Shown: positions 1 to 7,108 of the stretch, piece by piece
Layout of the letters: each line of letters starts with the position of its first letter
How positions within the stretch are numbered: position 1 is the first letter of the stretch
Origin: CANHVK01 sp044232905
GTDB lineage: Bacteria; Bacteroidota; Bacteroidia; Flavobacteriales_D; Crocinitomicaceae
Length of the DNA stretch: 29,092 nucleotides
Direction: 5' to 3'
NCBI GenBank assembly: GCA_044232905.1
Contig: JBIIKZ010000024.1
Span: 1-29,092, forward strand
Translations under genes and position numbers: made by a program
Notes under the pieces: model-generated
Database searches by the model: none
Told to the model about the DNA's origin: nothing
What the model saw: only the letters and a program-made list of their open reading frames with translations

Positions 1-34
1 CAGGGGACTCAACAATTACTAAATTCTTAGCCAT
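1..34 (-). CDS. topA: DNA topoisomerase I, N-terminal fragment (runs off left edge)
   Basis: Reading the minus strand from the ATG at 34 gives MAKNLVIVESP, the highly conserved start of bacterial type IA topoisomerase I, where the Glu of the VESP motif belongs to the TOPRIM metal site. Only 11 codons are inside the window. The enzyme relaxes negatively supercoiled DNA through a transient 5'-phosphotyrosine link. It is divergent from miaB and has its own promoter-like sequence at 64-95. Identification rests on this short but very characteristic peptide; the rest of the gene lies outside the window. Confidence 0.8.
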   Translation of the reverse strand, partial: MAKNLVIVESP

Positions 35-63
35 GTGTTTTTTGCTTTATTATAAATGCGATG

Positions 64-95
64 CAAAATAAGGTGTTTTAAAATTGAAAAACAAA
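64..95 (-). promoter_or_regulatory. Probable topA promoter (Bacteroidota type)
   Basis: On the minus strand TTTG (95-92) is followed after exactly 20 bp by TTATTTTG (71-64), a 7 of 8 match to the Bacteroidota -7 element TAnnTTTG. The predicted transcript would start about 10 bp downstream and leave a leader of roughly 20 nt before the topA ATG at 34. Confidence 0.5.
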
Positions 96-120
96 CGGAA
101 AAGATAAAAAGGAGATTTGA

Positions 121-148
121 GAGACGAAGGACGAGAGACGAGAGACGA
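121..148. repeat. Four tandem 7-bp purine-rich units
   Basis: Bases 121-148 read as gagacga, aggacga, gagacga, gagacga: four adjacent heptamers, the second with two changes. The strand is almost purely purine. It lies in the topA-miaB spacer between the two divergent promoters, in a stretch with no gene. No function is evident; similar GACGAGA-type runs are, in my recollection, scattered between flavobacterial genes. Confidence 0.6.
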
Positions 149-257
149 TGATTATGGATGGGGGTTTGGGAGAGATAGAGGGGGTGTTAGTGGGGTTAGA
201 TAGCAGATACAAAGGCGGGATTAGCGGGTGAGGTGTAGATATAACAGATGTAAACAC

Positions 258-277
258 GGGTGAGTCGTGACTCACCC
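258..277. repeat. Perfect 9+2+9 bp palindrome
   Basis: gggtgagtc (258-266) and gactcaccc (269-277) are exact reverse complements separated by two bases. It lies about 30 bp upstream of the miaB -33 element and has no T-tract on either side, so it is not a terminator. It could be an operator or a REP-like dispersed palindrome. The rest of the 35-363 spacer holds only the two promoters and the tandem repeat. Confidence 0.6.
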
Positions 278-306
278 TAAAGGTAACAAAAATTAACAAC
301 TGACAT

Positions 307-338
307 TTTGGCACGGTTTGATTTTTTTGGTAAATTTG
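307..338 (+). promoter_or_regulatory. miaB operon promoter (Bacteroidota consensus)
   Basis: TTTG (307-310), a 20-bp spacer, then TAAATTTG (331-338), an exact match to TAnnTTTG. The predicted start near 345 leaves about 20 nt before the miaB ATG at 364. The -33 box is embedded in TTGGCACGG (308-316), which resembles a sigma-54 -24 element, but no -12 TTGC lies at the required distance. Confidence 0.6.
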
Positions 339-363
339 CATGTAATAAAATAAAAGTATAAAA

Positions 364-1806
364 ATGAGCAACATTGATTTAGGAGCAAGCAAAGTCATTG
401 ATGAGAAAAGGCAGGGAGAAGCGATTCAAATTGAATGTAGCGTAACTGCTAATGGAAAAAAATTATTTTTAGAGAGTTATGGATGTGCTATGAACTTTTC
501 GGATAGCGAAGTAGTAGCTTCAATATTGAGTGAAAAAGGGTATACAACAACACGTGATGAGCTAGAAGCAGATGTTATTCTGTTAAATACCTGTTCTATC
601 CGAGAAAATGCGGAGCAAAGGGTGCGAACGCGTTTGAATGATTTTAAAAATCGTAAGAAAAGACAACCTGGATTAATCGTTGGCATACTAGGCTGTATGG
701 CAGAACGATTAAAACAAAATCTATTAGAAGAAGAAAAATTAGTAGATATTGTTGCAGGACCTGATTCTTACAGAGATTTACCTAATTTGATATTAGAAGT
801 TGAAAGTGGACAAAAAGCTGTTAATGTTTTGTTATCCCGTGAAGAAACCTATGCAGATATTAGTCCTGTTCGTTTAGATGGAAAAGGGGTTAGTTCATTT
901 GTTAGTATTACACGTGGTTGTGATAATATGTGTTCCTTTTGTGTAGTTCCTTTTACAAGAGGTAGAGAACGTTCAAGAGACCCTCAAACCATTATTGAAG
1001 AATGTACTACATTATTTAAAAATGGGTATCGAGAAATCACTTTACTTGGACAAAACGTCGATAGTTACCGATGGAACATGACGAGTAAAGGTGAAATAAA
1101 AGAAGAAAATTTACCAACTACTAATTTTGCGGAATTATTAGAAATGGTAGCTTTAGTAAATCCATTATTACGAATTCGATTTTCAACTTCCCATCCTAAA
1201 GATTTGACGGATGAAGTTTTGGAAACAATGGCAAAATATTCCAATATTGCAAATCACATTCATTTACCTGTACAATCTGGAAACAATGAAATGTTGTATC
1301 GTATGAATCGAGGTTATACGCGTGAATGGTTTTTAGCAAGGGTTGACGCTATCCAAAGAATATTGCCTAACTGTACTATTTCAACGGATATTATAACTGG
1401 ATTTTGTGGAGAAACGGAAAAAGAGCATAAAGAAACACTTTCTTTAATGAAAGCGGTAAAATTTGATTTTGCATATATGTATATGTACTCTGAACGACCT
1501 AAAACTCTTGCAGAACGAAAATTCAAGGATGACGTTCCAGAGGATGTGAAAAAATCTAGATTGACGGAAATTATCGATTTACAACGTGAAAATTCATTAC
1601 ACGCACATCAGGGATTTATTGGTCAAACACATGAAGTTTTAATTGAAGGATTTTCAAGACGTTCAGTAGAACACCAAGTAGGAAGAAATCAAAACAATAT
1701 AAAAGTAGTATTTCCAAAAACAGACTTACCTATTGCATCGTATGTACAGGTAAAGATAACAGATTGTACCTCTGCAACATTGATGGGAGAAGTAGTAGCT
1801 TTATAA
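364..1806 (+). CDS. miaB: tRNA-2-methylthio-N6-dimethylallyladenosine synthase
   Basis: MiaB adds the 2-methylthio group to i6A37 of tRNAs reading UNN codons, using two 4Fe-4S clusters and S-adenosylmethionine. The 480-residue protein has every family landmark. The auxiliary-cluster cysteines C41 (YGCAMN), C77 (NTCSIRENA) and C111 (GILGCMAERL) lie in the N-terminal UPF0004 domain. The radical-SAM CxxxCxxC is at C186, C190 and C193 (RGCDNMCSFC). HLPVQSGNN follows in the SAM barrel, and a C-terminal TRAM-like RNA-binding segment starts near residue 415. Roughly 30 residues precede the UPF0004 domain, an extension common in Flavobacteria. The ATG at 364 follows a consensus promoter. It heads a packed operon; the next gene starts 3 nt after its stop. 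Confidence 0.97.
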   Translation: MSNIDLGASKVIDEKRQGEAIQIECSVTANGKKLFLESYGCAMNFSDSEVVASILSEKGYTTTRDELEADVILLNTCSIRENAEQRVRTRLNDFKNRKKRQPGLIVGILGCMAERLKQNLLEEEKLVDIVAGPDSYRDLPNLILEVESGQKAVNVLLSREETYADISPVRLDGKGVSSFVSITRGCDNMCSFCVVPFTRGRERSRDPQTIIEECTTLFKNGYREITLLGQNVDSYRWNMTSKGEIKEENLPTTNFAELLEMVALVNPLLRIRFSTSHPKDLTDEVLETMAKYSNIANHIHLPVQSGNNEMLYRMNRGYTREWFLARVDAIQRILPNCTISTDIITGFCGETEKEHKETLSLMKAVKFDFAYMYMYSERPKTLAERKFKDDVPEDVKKSRLTEIIDLQRENSLHAHQGFIGQTHEVLIEGFSRRSVEHQVGRNQNNIKVVFPKTDLPIASYVQVKITDCTSATLMGEVVAL

Positions 1807-1809
1807 ATT

Positions 1810-3051
1810 ATGAATTTACAACAAATTAAGCAGCGATTTGGTATTATTGGAAATTCTCCTTTATTGAATCGTGCTTTGGAAATCGCAGCACAAGTAGCAC
1901 CGACGGATATTTCCATTTTGGTAACCGGTGAAAGTGGAACGGGTAAAGAAATTATCCCACAAGTTATACATCAATTAAGTGCGCGAAAACACGGAGAATA
2001 TATAGCTGTAAACTGTGGCGCAATTCCTGAAGGCACGATTGATTCCGAGTTATTTGGACATGAAAAAGGCTCTTTTACTGGTGCTAGTGGAAGTAGACAA
2101 GGATATTTTGAAGTTGCAAATGGCGGCACATTATTTTTAGATGAAGTAGCTGAATTACCCATGCAAACACAGGTCCGCCTATTACGTGTTTTAGAAACTG
2201 GAGAATTTATTCGCGTTGGTTCTTCCAAAGTTATAAAAACAAATGTTCGCGTTGTAGCAGCTACCAATGAAAATATGCAACGTGCAATTTCTTCTGGAAA
2301 ATTTAGAGAAGACTTATTGTATCGATTGAGTACTGTACCGATTGCATTACCTGCACTACGTCAACGAAAAGAGGATGTCAACTTATTATTTCGAAAGTTT
2401 GCTAATGATTTTGCTGAAAAATATAGAATGCCAGCAATACGACTTACTCCTGAGGCTGTTACAATTATCGAAAATTACACTTGGTCGGGAAATATTCGCC
2501 AATTAAAAAACTTGGTTGAACAAATTTCTGTGATTGAAAGCAAACGCGAAATCGATGAAATAACCATTCAAAGTTATCTACCAGCTGTCAGTGAAAATTT
2601 ACCGAGTGTGATTTCCAAAAAAGAAGAATCTATTTCCGAACGAGACATTATGTATAAATTTCTTTTTGATATGAAAAGTGATTTAAATGACTTAAAAAAA
2701 CTTGTTCATGAATTAATTAATAAAGGAACTGATTTTCAATTAAATTCAGAACAGACGGCAATGATTAATCGTAGGCACAACGAAATATCACCAAATACCG
2801 TCGAGACACATATTTTTCAACCAGCAATAGAAGGGACAAAATTTGTGAAAAATGATGAAGTGTTTCAACATGATTTTCATGAACATATTGAAGTAGAGGA
2901 ATCCTTGTCATTAGAAGACCGAGAGAAAGAATTGATTCAGAAAGCCTTGGAAAAACATCGTGGCAAACGTAAATATGCTGCAGAGGAGCTAGGGATTTCA
3001 GAACGTACTTTATACAGAAAAATAAAAGAATATAACATACAAGCGAAATGA
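1810..3051 (+). CDS. Sigma-54-dependent transcriptional activator without sensor domain
   Basis: This is a bacterial enhancer-binding protein that would use ATP hydrolysis to open promoters held by RpoN RNA polymerase. The AAA+ domain begins almost at residue 1: Walker A GESGTGKE (40-47), the sigma-54 contact loop as GSFTGA (87-92, Ser for the usual Ala), Walker B GGTLFLDE (105-112), and arginine-finger region FREDLLYRL (165-173). A Fis-type helix-turn-helix occupies about 383-408 (YAAEELGISERTLYRKI). There is no receiver, GAF or PAS domain, so activity is presumably set by abundance or a partner protein. About 110 residues separate AAA+ from the HTH, longer than usual, including an amphipathic stretch near 279-305 (FDMKSDLNDLKKLVHELI). 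It lies 3 nt after miaB and overlaps lptE by 4 nt. Confidence 0.93.
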   Translation: MNLQQIKQRFGIIGNSPLLNRALEIAAQVAPTDISILVTGESGTGKEIIPQVIHQLSARKHGEYIAVNCGAIPEGTIDSELFGHEKGSFTGASGSRQGYFEVANGGTLFLDEVAELPMQTQVRLLRVLETGEFIRVGSSKVIKTNVRVVAATNENMQRAISSGKFREDLLYRLSTVPIALPALRQRKEDVNLLFRKFANDFAEKYRMPAIRLTPEAVTIIENYTWSGNIRQLKNLVEQISVIESKREIDEITIQSYLPAVSENLPSVISKKEESISERDIMYKFLFDMKSDLNDLKKLVHELINKGTDFQLNSEQTAMINRRHNEISPNTVETHIFQPAIEGTKFVKNDEVFQHDFHEHIEVEESLSLEDREKELIQKALEKHRGKRKYAAEELGISERTLYRKIKEYNIQAK

Positions 3052-3560
3052 GAATTTTACTTTACACTTTTATTATTCTATTCGCATTAGGTTCTTGTTG
3101 GCCAACTAGTATTTCATTTAAAGATACAGGTTCAATGCCTGAAGAATGGAAAACATTTTCAATTAATACATTAGAGAATAATGCGCCAAATGCACCGATT
3201 AGTTATCCTTCACTTTTAGCGGATGATATTCGAGACGGAATACAAAATAACACACGGCTTAAATTGTCAACCACTCCAAATAGTGGTGAAGTAAGGATCA
3301 ATGGAATCATTTCTAGTTATTCCATCTCCCCAATTGCAATGCAACCTGGCGATAATGCAGCAAAAAACAGATTGACAATTACTAGTAATTACAAAATTCA
3401 TATACTTGTACCTAAAGAACAAGAAATGCTCGTTAATTGCGCGCGATTTGCAGATTACAATTCCGATCAAGATTTGGAAGTTGTAGAAAACGAATTATTA
3501 AAAGATATTAATAAACAAGTCGTTCAAGATATTATTAATAAATTATTATCTAATTGGTAA
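3048..3560 (+). CDS. lptE: LPS-assembly lipoprotein LptE-like
   Basis: This 170-residue protein has a short hydrophobic signal peptide ending in a lipobox, ALGSC, with the acylated cysteine at residue 17. The mature part resembles Bacteroidota LptE: an SISFKDTGSMP start, one alpha/beta domain with LLADDIRDGIQNNTRLKL, and a terminal helix (KDINKQVVQDIINKLL). LptE plugs the LptD outer-membrane barrel that inserts lipopolysaccharide. Its ATG overlaps the TGA of the sigma-54 activator (ATGA), suggesting translational coupling. The family is weakly conserved; the call rests on the lipoprotein signal, size and flavobacterial gene order rather than on catalytic residues. Confidence 0.8.
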   Translation: MRILLYTFIILFALGSCWPTSISFKDTGSMPEEWKTFSINTLENNAPNAPISYPSLLADDIRDGIQNNTRLKLSTTPNSGEVRINGIISSYSISPIAMQPGDNAAKNRLTITSNYKIHILVPKEQEMLVNCARFADYNSDQDLEVVENELLKDINKQVVQDIINKLLSNW

Positions 3561-3561
3561 G

Positions 3562-4509
3562 ATGAATATTCACGATATTGCTTTACGTATTGAAAATCCT
3601 GCATTACTTGTATCAAGTGATATTCCAGTTTTGAAAGAATTAGCTAAAAAATATCCATACGCACAATTATTCTCTCTGCTGTATTTAAAAGCATTAGCAA
3701 AAGATCAATCTTTAGAATTAGAAGATGCTTTAGGTAAACATGCTTATAAAATTACGGATCGTGTAAGGCTGTATGAAGTATTACACGTGAAAGAAGAAGA
3801 AAATAATTTTGTTCAAGAACTTTACGAAATAGCTACTGAAGCTTTGTCAGAGGTAGAAATAATTACCCTTGAAATTCAGAAACAGGAAGTTGAAGAAATT
3901 ATTGAAAATACAATAGTATCTGAAGAAATTAAACGAACAAATACTGTATCGAAAGAAATTGAAGAGACAATCGTTGAAAACATTCAAGAAAATAATGAAA
4001 AGGAATTAGATTTAGATATTATCTCGAATGCTATTTCAGGCGTATTTGAAAGAGAGTTTGAACCAGAGAGGATTCTCGAAAAAGATAATAAATCCATCGT
4101 TGAAGCACCTATTAATATTCCTTTGGAAGTAGATGTTGAAACAGAAAATACAAAGATTAGTTTTAAAGGCTCTAAACAAACTTTTAGCAAATGGCTAAAA
4201 ATTGGAAATGAAACTGTTTTAAGTGAAAAAGTAGAAAATTCTGCAGAAAAAATAATTGACAATTTTATACAAGAAGACCCTAAAATAAGTCACCTAAAGA
4301 AAGAATTTTATTCTCCGATTAAACAAGCGAAAAAAAGTTTAGATTCTGAAAACTTACAATATACAGAGACATTAGCGAATATTTTAGGTATACAAGGTAA
4401 TTATCCAAAAGCAATTTTAGCTTATGAACAATTATGCTTGACAATTCCAGAAAAAAAGACTTACTTTGTACAAAAAATAAAAGAGTTAAAAGAAAAATTA
4501 AATTCATAA
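3562..4509 (+). CDS. Conserved Bacteroidota TPR-like protein of unknown function
   Basis: The product has 315 residues and no signal peptide or membrane segment, so it is predicted to be cytoplasmic. It has three parts. Residues 1-80 form a helical module (PVLKELAKKYPYAQLFSLL, then KITDRVRLYEVLH) of a kind I recognise from uncharacterised Bacteroidota proteins. Residues about 90-220 are a very acidic, Glu- and Ile-rich, low-complexity linker. The end, about 265-315, holds a single TPR-like hairpin (ETLANILGIQGNYPKAILAY, then LCLTIPEKKTYFVQKI). It starts 1 nt after lptE and ends 3 nt before secG, so it is co-transcribed with envelope-export genes. A scaffold or adaptor role in envelope biogenesis is only an inference. 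Confidence 0.75.
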   Translation: MNIHDIALRIENPALLVSSDIPVLKELAKKYPYAQLFSLLYLKALAKDQSLELEDALGKHAYKITDRVRLYEVLHVKEEENNFVQELYEIATEALSEVEIITLEIQKQEVEEIIENTIVSEEIKRTNTVSKEIEETIVENIQENNEKELDLDIISNAISGVFEREFEPERILEKDNKSIVEAPINIPLEVDVETENTKISFKGSKQTFSKWLKIGNETVLSEKVENSAEKIIDNFIQEDPKISHLKKEFYSPIKQAKKSLDSENLQYTETLANILGIQGNYPKAILAYEQLCLTIPEKKTYFVQKIKELKEKLNS

Positions 4510-4512
4510 GTT

Positions 4513-4794
4513 ATGGCGGTATTATCAATTATTATCATTTTAGCAAGTATTTTATTAATTGCTGTTATTTTTATTCAAAATCCAAAAGGTGGAGGTTTAT
4601 CTTCTGACTTTGGTTCAGCAACACAAATAGGAGGTATTCAAAAAACAAATGAATTTATTGATAATTTCACGAAGATTTTGGCTGTAGTTATTGCTGTATG
4701 TAGTATTGCAATGACTGTTATTTCTACCCCAAAGAAAGCTGTTCAAGTACAACCAACTGAACAAGCTCCGCAAAACGGTGCTCCTCAACAATAA
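4513..4794 (+). CDS. secG: Preprotein translocase subunit SecG
   Basis: This small inner-membrane subunit of the SecYEG channel has 93 residues. Two transmembrane helices (about 3-22 and 50-70) flank the family's Gly-rich cytoplasmic loop with QNPKGGGLSSDFGSATQIGG. A short Gln/Pro-rich tail follows (EQAPQNGAPQQ). SecG assists SecA-driven protein export. It is the last gene of the miaB operon, 3 nt after the TPR gene, and is followed 22 nt later by a strong terminator. Confidence 0.95.
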   Translation: MAVLSIIIILASILLIAVIFIQNPKGGGLSSDFGSATQIGGIQKTNEFIDNFTKILAVVIAVCSIAMTVISTPKKAVQVQPTEQAPQNGAPQQ

Positions 4795-4815
4795 AATTTA
4801 TCTTTCTAAATATAT

Positions 4816-4850
4816 AATGTCAGTATGTCGAACATACTGACATTTTTTTT
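4816..4850 (+). terminator. Intrinsic terminator of the miaB-secG operon
   Basis: aatgtcagtatgt (4816-4828) pairs perfectly with acatactgacatt (4832-4844) around a 3-base centre, followed by a run of eight T ending at 4850. It separates the operon from groES. Confidence 0.92.
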
Positions 4851-4895
4851 GTTTAAAAATGGACAAAAAATGAAAAAATGTCAAAGAAGTGCACA

Positions 4896-4937
4896 TGGCA
4901 CAGATTTGGTGTTGTAGAAATCGAAACTTTAAATTTA
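4896..4937 (+). promoter_or_regulatory. Possible groES control region with TGGCAC element
   Basis: TGGCAC (4896-4901) matches a sigma-54 -24 box, but the matching -12 position reads TGGT instead of TTGC. As an alternative, TTTG (4905-4908) is followed after 21 bp by TAAATTTA (4930-4937), 7 of 8 to the Bacteroidota -7 element, although this would start transcription at or next to the groES ATG. No CIRCE inverted repeat is present. The exact promoter is uncertain. Confidence 0.3.
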
Positions 4938-4943
4938 TTAATT

Positions 4944-5222
4944 ATGTCTATATCATTTAAGCCATTAGCAGACCGCGTTCTAATTGAACCAGCTGCTGCG
5001 GAAGAAAAAACTGCAAGTGGAATTATTATTCCAGATACTGCGAAAGAAAAACCGTTACATGGGGTTGTTAAAGCAGTTGGAAATGGGAAAAAAGATGAGC
5101 CAATTACCTTAAAAGTTGGTGATAATGTCATGTATGGTCAATATTCGGGGACTGAAATTAAGATAGATGGAAACAAATATCTTATTATGAAAGAAGCGGA
5201 TGTTTACGGGGTGATTGGATAA
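4944..5222 (+). CDS. groES: Co-chaperonin GroES
   Basis: GroES is the heptameric lid of the GroEL folding chamber. The ATG at 4944 gives 92 residues, the normal length, beginning MSISFKPLADRVLIEPAAAE. The mobile loop (EEKTASGIIIPDTAKEKP) and the KVGDNVMYGQYSGTEI region are intact. An in-frame ATG at 4878 would add 22 residues with no family match and would place the coding start upstream of the TGGCAC element, so it is rejected. groEL follows after 66 nt. Confidence 0.97.
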   Translation: MSISFKPLADRVLIEPAAAEEKTASGIIIPDTAKEKPLHGVVKAVGNGKKDEPITLKVGDNVMYGQYSGTEIKIDGNKYLIMKEADVYGVIG

Positions 5223-5253
5223 TTATATTTTAAAAAAAATTTATTAAAAAATT

Positions 5254-5274
5254 GGGGTAGTCTCGACTAACCCC
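5254..5274 (+). other. Hairpin in the groES-groEL spacer
   Basis: ggggt (5254-5258) pairs with acccc (5270-5274), and agt with act inside, with one bulged A and a CTCG loop. There is no following T-tract, so it is unlikely to terminate. It may influence mRNA processing or the GroES/GroEL ratio. Confidence 0.4.
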
Positions 5275-5288
5275 TAATATAAAGTATT

Positions 5289-6923
5289 ATGGCAAAGGAA
5301 ATTGTATTTGAAGTTGAAGCTAGAGAAAAGCTTAAGAGTGGCGTTGATAAATTAGCAAACGCAGTAAAAGTAACATTAGGACCAAAAGGGAGAAATGTTG
5401 TTATTAGCAAAAAATTCGGTGCGCCACATGTAACAAAAGATGGTGTAACTGTAGCTAAAGAGATCGAGTTAAAAGACCCTATTGAGAACATGGGTGCACA
5501 GATGGTAAAAGAAGTTGCTTCTAAAACTGCGGATATTGCTGGTGATGGAACAACAACTGCAACAGTTTTAGCGCAAGCTATTATTGCAGCAGGTATGAAG
5601 AATGTGGCTTCTGGAGCAAATCCTATGGATTTAAAAAGAGGTATCGATAAAGCTGTGATTTCTGTTGTAAACACCTTGAAAAGTATTTCAAAAGAGGTAG
5701 GTTCAGATAATGATAAAATCAAGCAAATCGCATCCATTTCTGCAAACAATGATGAGACAATTGGATCATTAATTGCTGAAGCAATGAAAGTTGTTGGAAA
5801 TGATGGCGTAATCACTGTTGAAGAAGCAAAAGGAACAGAAACAGAAGTAAAAACTGTGGAAGGTATGCAATTTGACAGAGGATATCTATCTCCTTATTTT
5901 GTTACAAATGCGGATAAAATGATAGTAGAAATGGAGAATCCATTAGTCCTTATCTACGAAAAAAAGATTTCTAATATGAAAGAATTACTTCCTATTTTGG
6001 AACCAGTAGTTCAATCTGGAAAATCATTATTAATCATCGCGGAAGATATTGATGGAGAAGCATTATCTACTTTAGTAGTTAATAGAATTCGTGGTTCGTT
6101 AAAAATTGCTGCTGTTAAAGCTCCAGGTTTTGGCGATCGTAGAAAAGCAATGTTAGAAGATATAGCAATTCTTACAGGAGGTCAAGTTATTTCTGAAGAA
6201 AGAGGATATACACTTGAAGGTGCAACTATGGATATGTTAGGAACTGCTGAAAAAATTGAAATTGATAAAGACAATACAACTGTTATCAATGGAGCAGGAA
6301 ACAAAGAAGCTATTGCATCTCGTGTAGGGCAAATTCGTGCACAAATTGAAACAACTACTTCTGAGTACGACAAAGAAAAATTACAAGAGCGTTTAGCTAA
6401 ATTAGCTGGTGGTGTTGCTGTTCTTTATGTTGGTGCTGCTACAGAAGTTGAAATGAAAGAGAAGAAAGACCGTGTTGATGATGCTTTAGCTGCAACACGA
6501 GCTGCTGTTGAAGAAGGTATTATACCTGGTGGCGGTGTAGGATTCATTCGTGCAATTGAAGCCTTAGAAACGTTAAAAGGGATCAATGAAGATGAAAATA
6601 CTGGTATTGCAATCGTAAAACGTGCAATTGAAGAACCATTACGACAAATCGTTGCTAATGCAGGCGGAGAAGGCGCGGTAATCGTTCAGAAAGTAAAAGA
6701 AGGAAAAGATGACTTTGGATACAATGCACGTACAGAGGTATACGAAAACTTATATGAAGCTGGAGTAATCGATCCAACAAAAGTTGCCCGTATTGCTATT
6801 GAAAACGCATCCTCTATTGCTGCAATGTTATTGACTACTGAATGTGTTATAGCAGACGAAGTTGAAGATAATGCACCAATGATGGGCGGAGGAATGCCAG
6901 GCGGAATGGGTGGCATGATGTAA
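5289..6923 (+). CDS. groEL: Chaperonin GroEL
   Basis: The 60-kDa subunit of the double-ring ATP-dependent folding chamber. The 544-residue product is of normal length and collinear with the family: MAKEIVFEVEARE start, KVTLGPKGRNVV and GDGTTTATVLAQ nucleotide-binding motifs, an apical domain with FDRGYLSPYFVTN, AATRAAVEEGIIPGGG in the equatorial domain, and a Gly/Met-rich tail ending GGMGGMM. It is co-transcribed with groES and followed by a GAAA-loop terminator. Confidence 0.99.
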   Translation: MAKEIVFEVEAREKLKSGVDKLANAVKVTLGPKGRNVVISKKFGAPHVTKDGVTVAKEIELKDPIENMGAQMVKEVASKTADIAGDGTTTATVLAQAIIAAGMKNVASGANPMDLKRGIDKAVISVVNTLKSISKEVGSDNDKIKQIASISANNDETIGSLIAEAMKVVGNDGVITVEEAKGTETEVKTVEGMQFDRGYLSPYFVTNADKMIVEMENPLVLIYEKKISNMKELLPILEPVVQSGKSLLIIAEDIDGEALSTLVVNRIRGSLKIAAVKAPGFGDRRKAMLEDIAILTGGQVISEERGYTLEGATMDMLGTAEKIEIDKDNTTVINGAGNKEAIASRVGQIRAQIETTTSEYDKEKLQERLAKLAGGVAVLYVGAATEVEMKEKKDRVDDALAATRAAVEEGIIPGGGVGFIRAIEALETLKGINEDENTGIAIVKRAIEEPLRQIVANAGGEGAVIVQKVKEGKDDFGYNARTEVYENLYEAGVIDPTKVARIAIENASSIAAMLLTTECVIADEVEDNAPMMGGGMPGGMGGMM

Positions 6924-6961
6924 ATTAGGAATTATAGGTTTGGGGAAACTCAAATCTTTCT

Positions 6962-7000
6962 CATCCTTCCTTCCCTACTCGATTAGGATAGAAAAGGATG
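6962..7000 (+). other. Imperfect long inverted repeat after groEL
   Basis: catcctt (6962-6968) pairs with aaggatg (6994-7000), and an inner ccta (6974-6977) with tagg (6984-6987). It precedes the clear groEL terminator by about 12 nt. It may form an extended 3' UTR structure; no T-tract follows directly. Confidence 0.35.
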
Positions 7001-7011
7001 CCTATATATAG

Positions 7012-7041
7012 AACTCTCTTGGGAAACCAAGGGAGTTTTTT
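7012..7041 (+). terminator. Intrinsic terminator of groES-groEL
   Basis: aactctcttgg (7012-7022) pairs with ccaagggagtt (7027-7037), 11 bp with one T-G wobble, closed by a GAAA tetraloop and followed by T at 7036-7041. Confidence 0.9.
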
Positions 7042-7053
7042 AGTTAGTATCTA

Positions 7054-7083
7054 AAACCAAAAACCCGACACTAGGCCGGGTTT
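7054..7083 (-). terminator. Intrinsic terminator of ahcY
   Basis: On the minus strand aaacccg (reverse complement of 7077-7083) pairs with cgggttt (reverse complement of 7061-7067) around a 9-nt loop, followed by a T-rich run over 7060-7054. It lies 26 nt beyond the ahcY stop. Confidence 0.75.
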
Positions 7084-7108
7084 AGATTTTATGAAGATTA
7101 CTAATTTC

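Noticed and set aside
78..398. Minus-strand open frame of 106 codons across the topA-miaB spacer
   Set aside because: It is Ser/Pro/Phe-rich translation of purine repeats, overlaps the miaB start and both promoters, and has no recognisable domain.
4878..4943. Upstream ATG extension of GroES
   Set aside because: The added 22 residues do not match any GroES and cover the TGGCAC promoter-like region.
4851..4943. CIRCE (HrcA) operator before groES
   Set aside because: No TTAGCACTC-N9-GAGTGCTAA inverted repeat is present.
5267..5815. 182-codon minus-strand open frame opposite groEL
   Set aside because: Antisense shadow of a highly conserved gene; no domain and no promoter.
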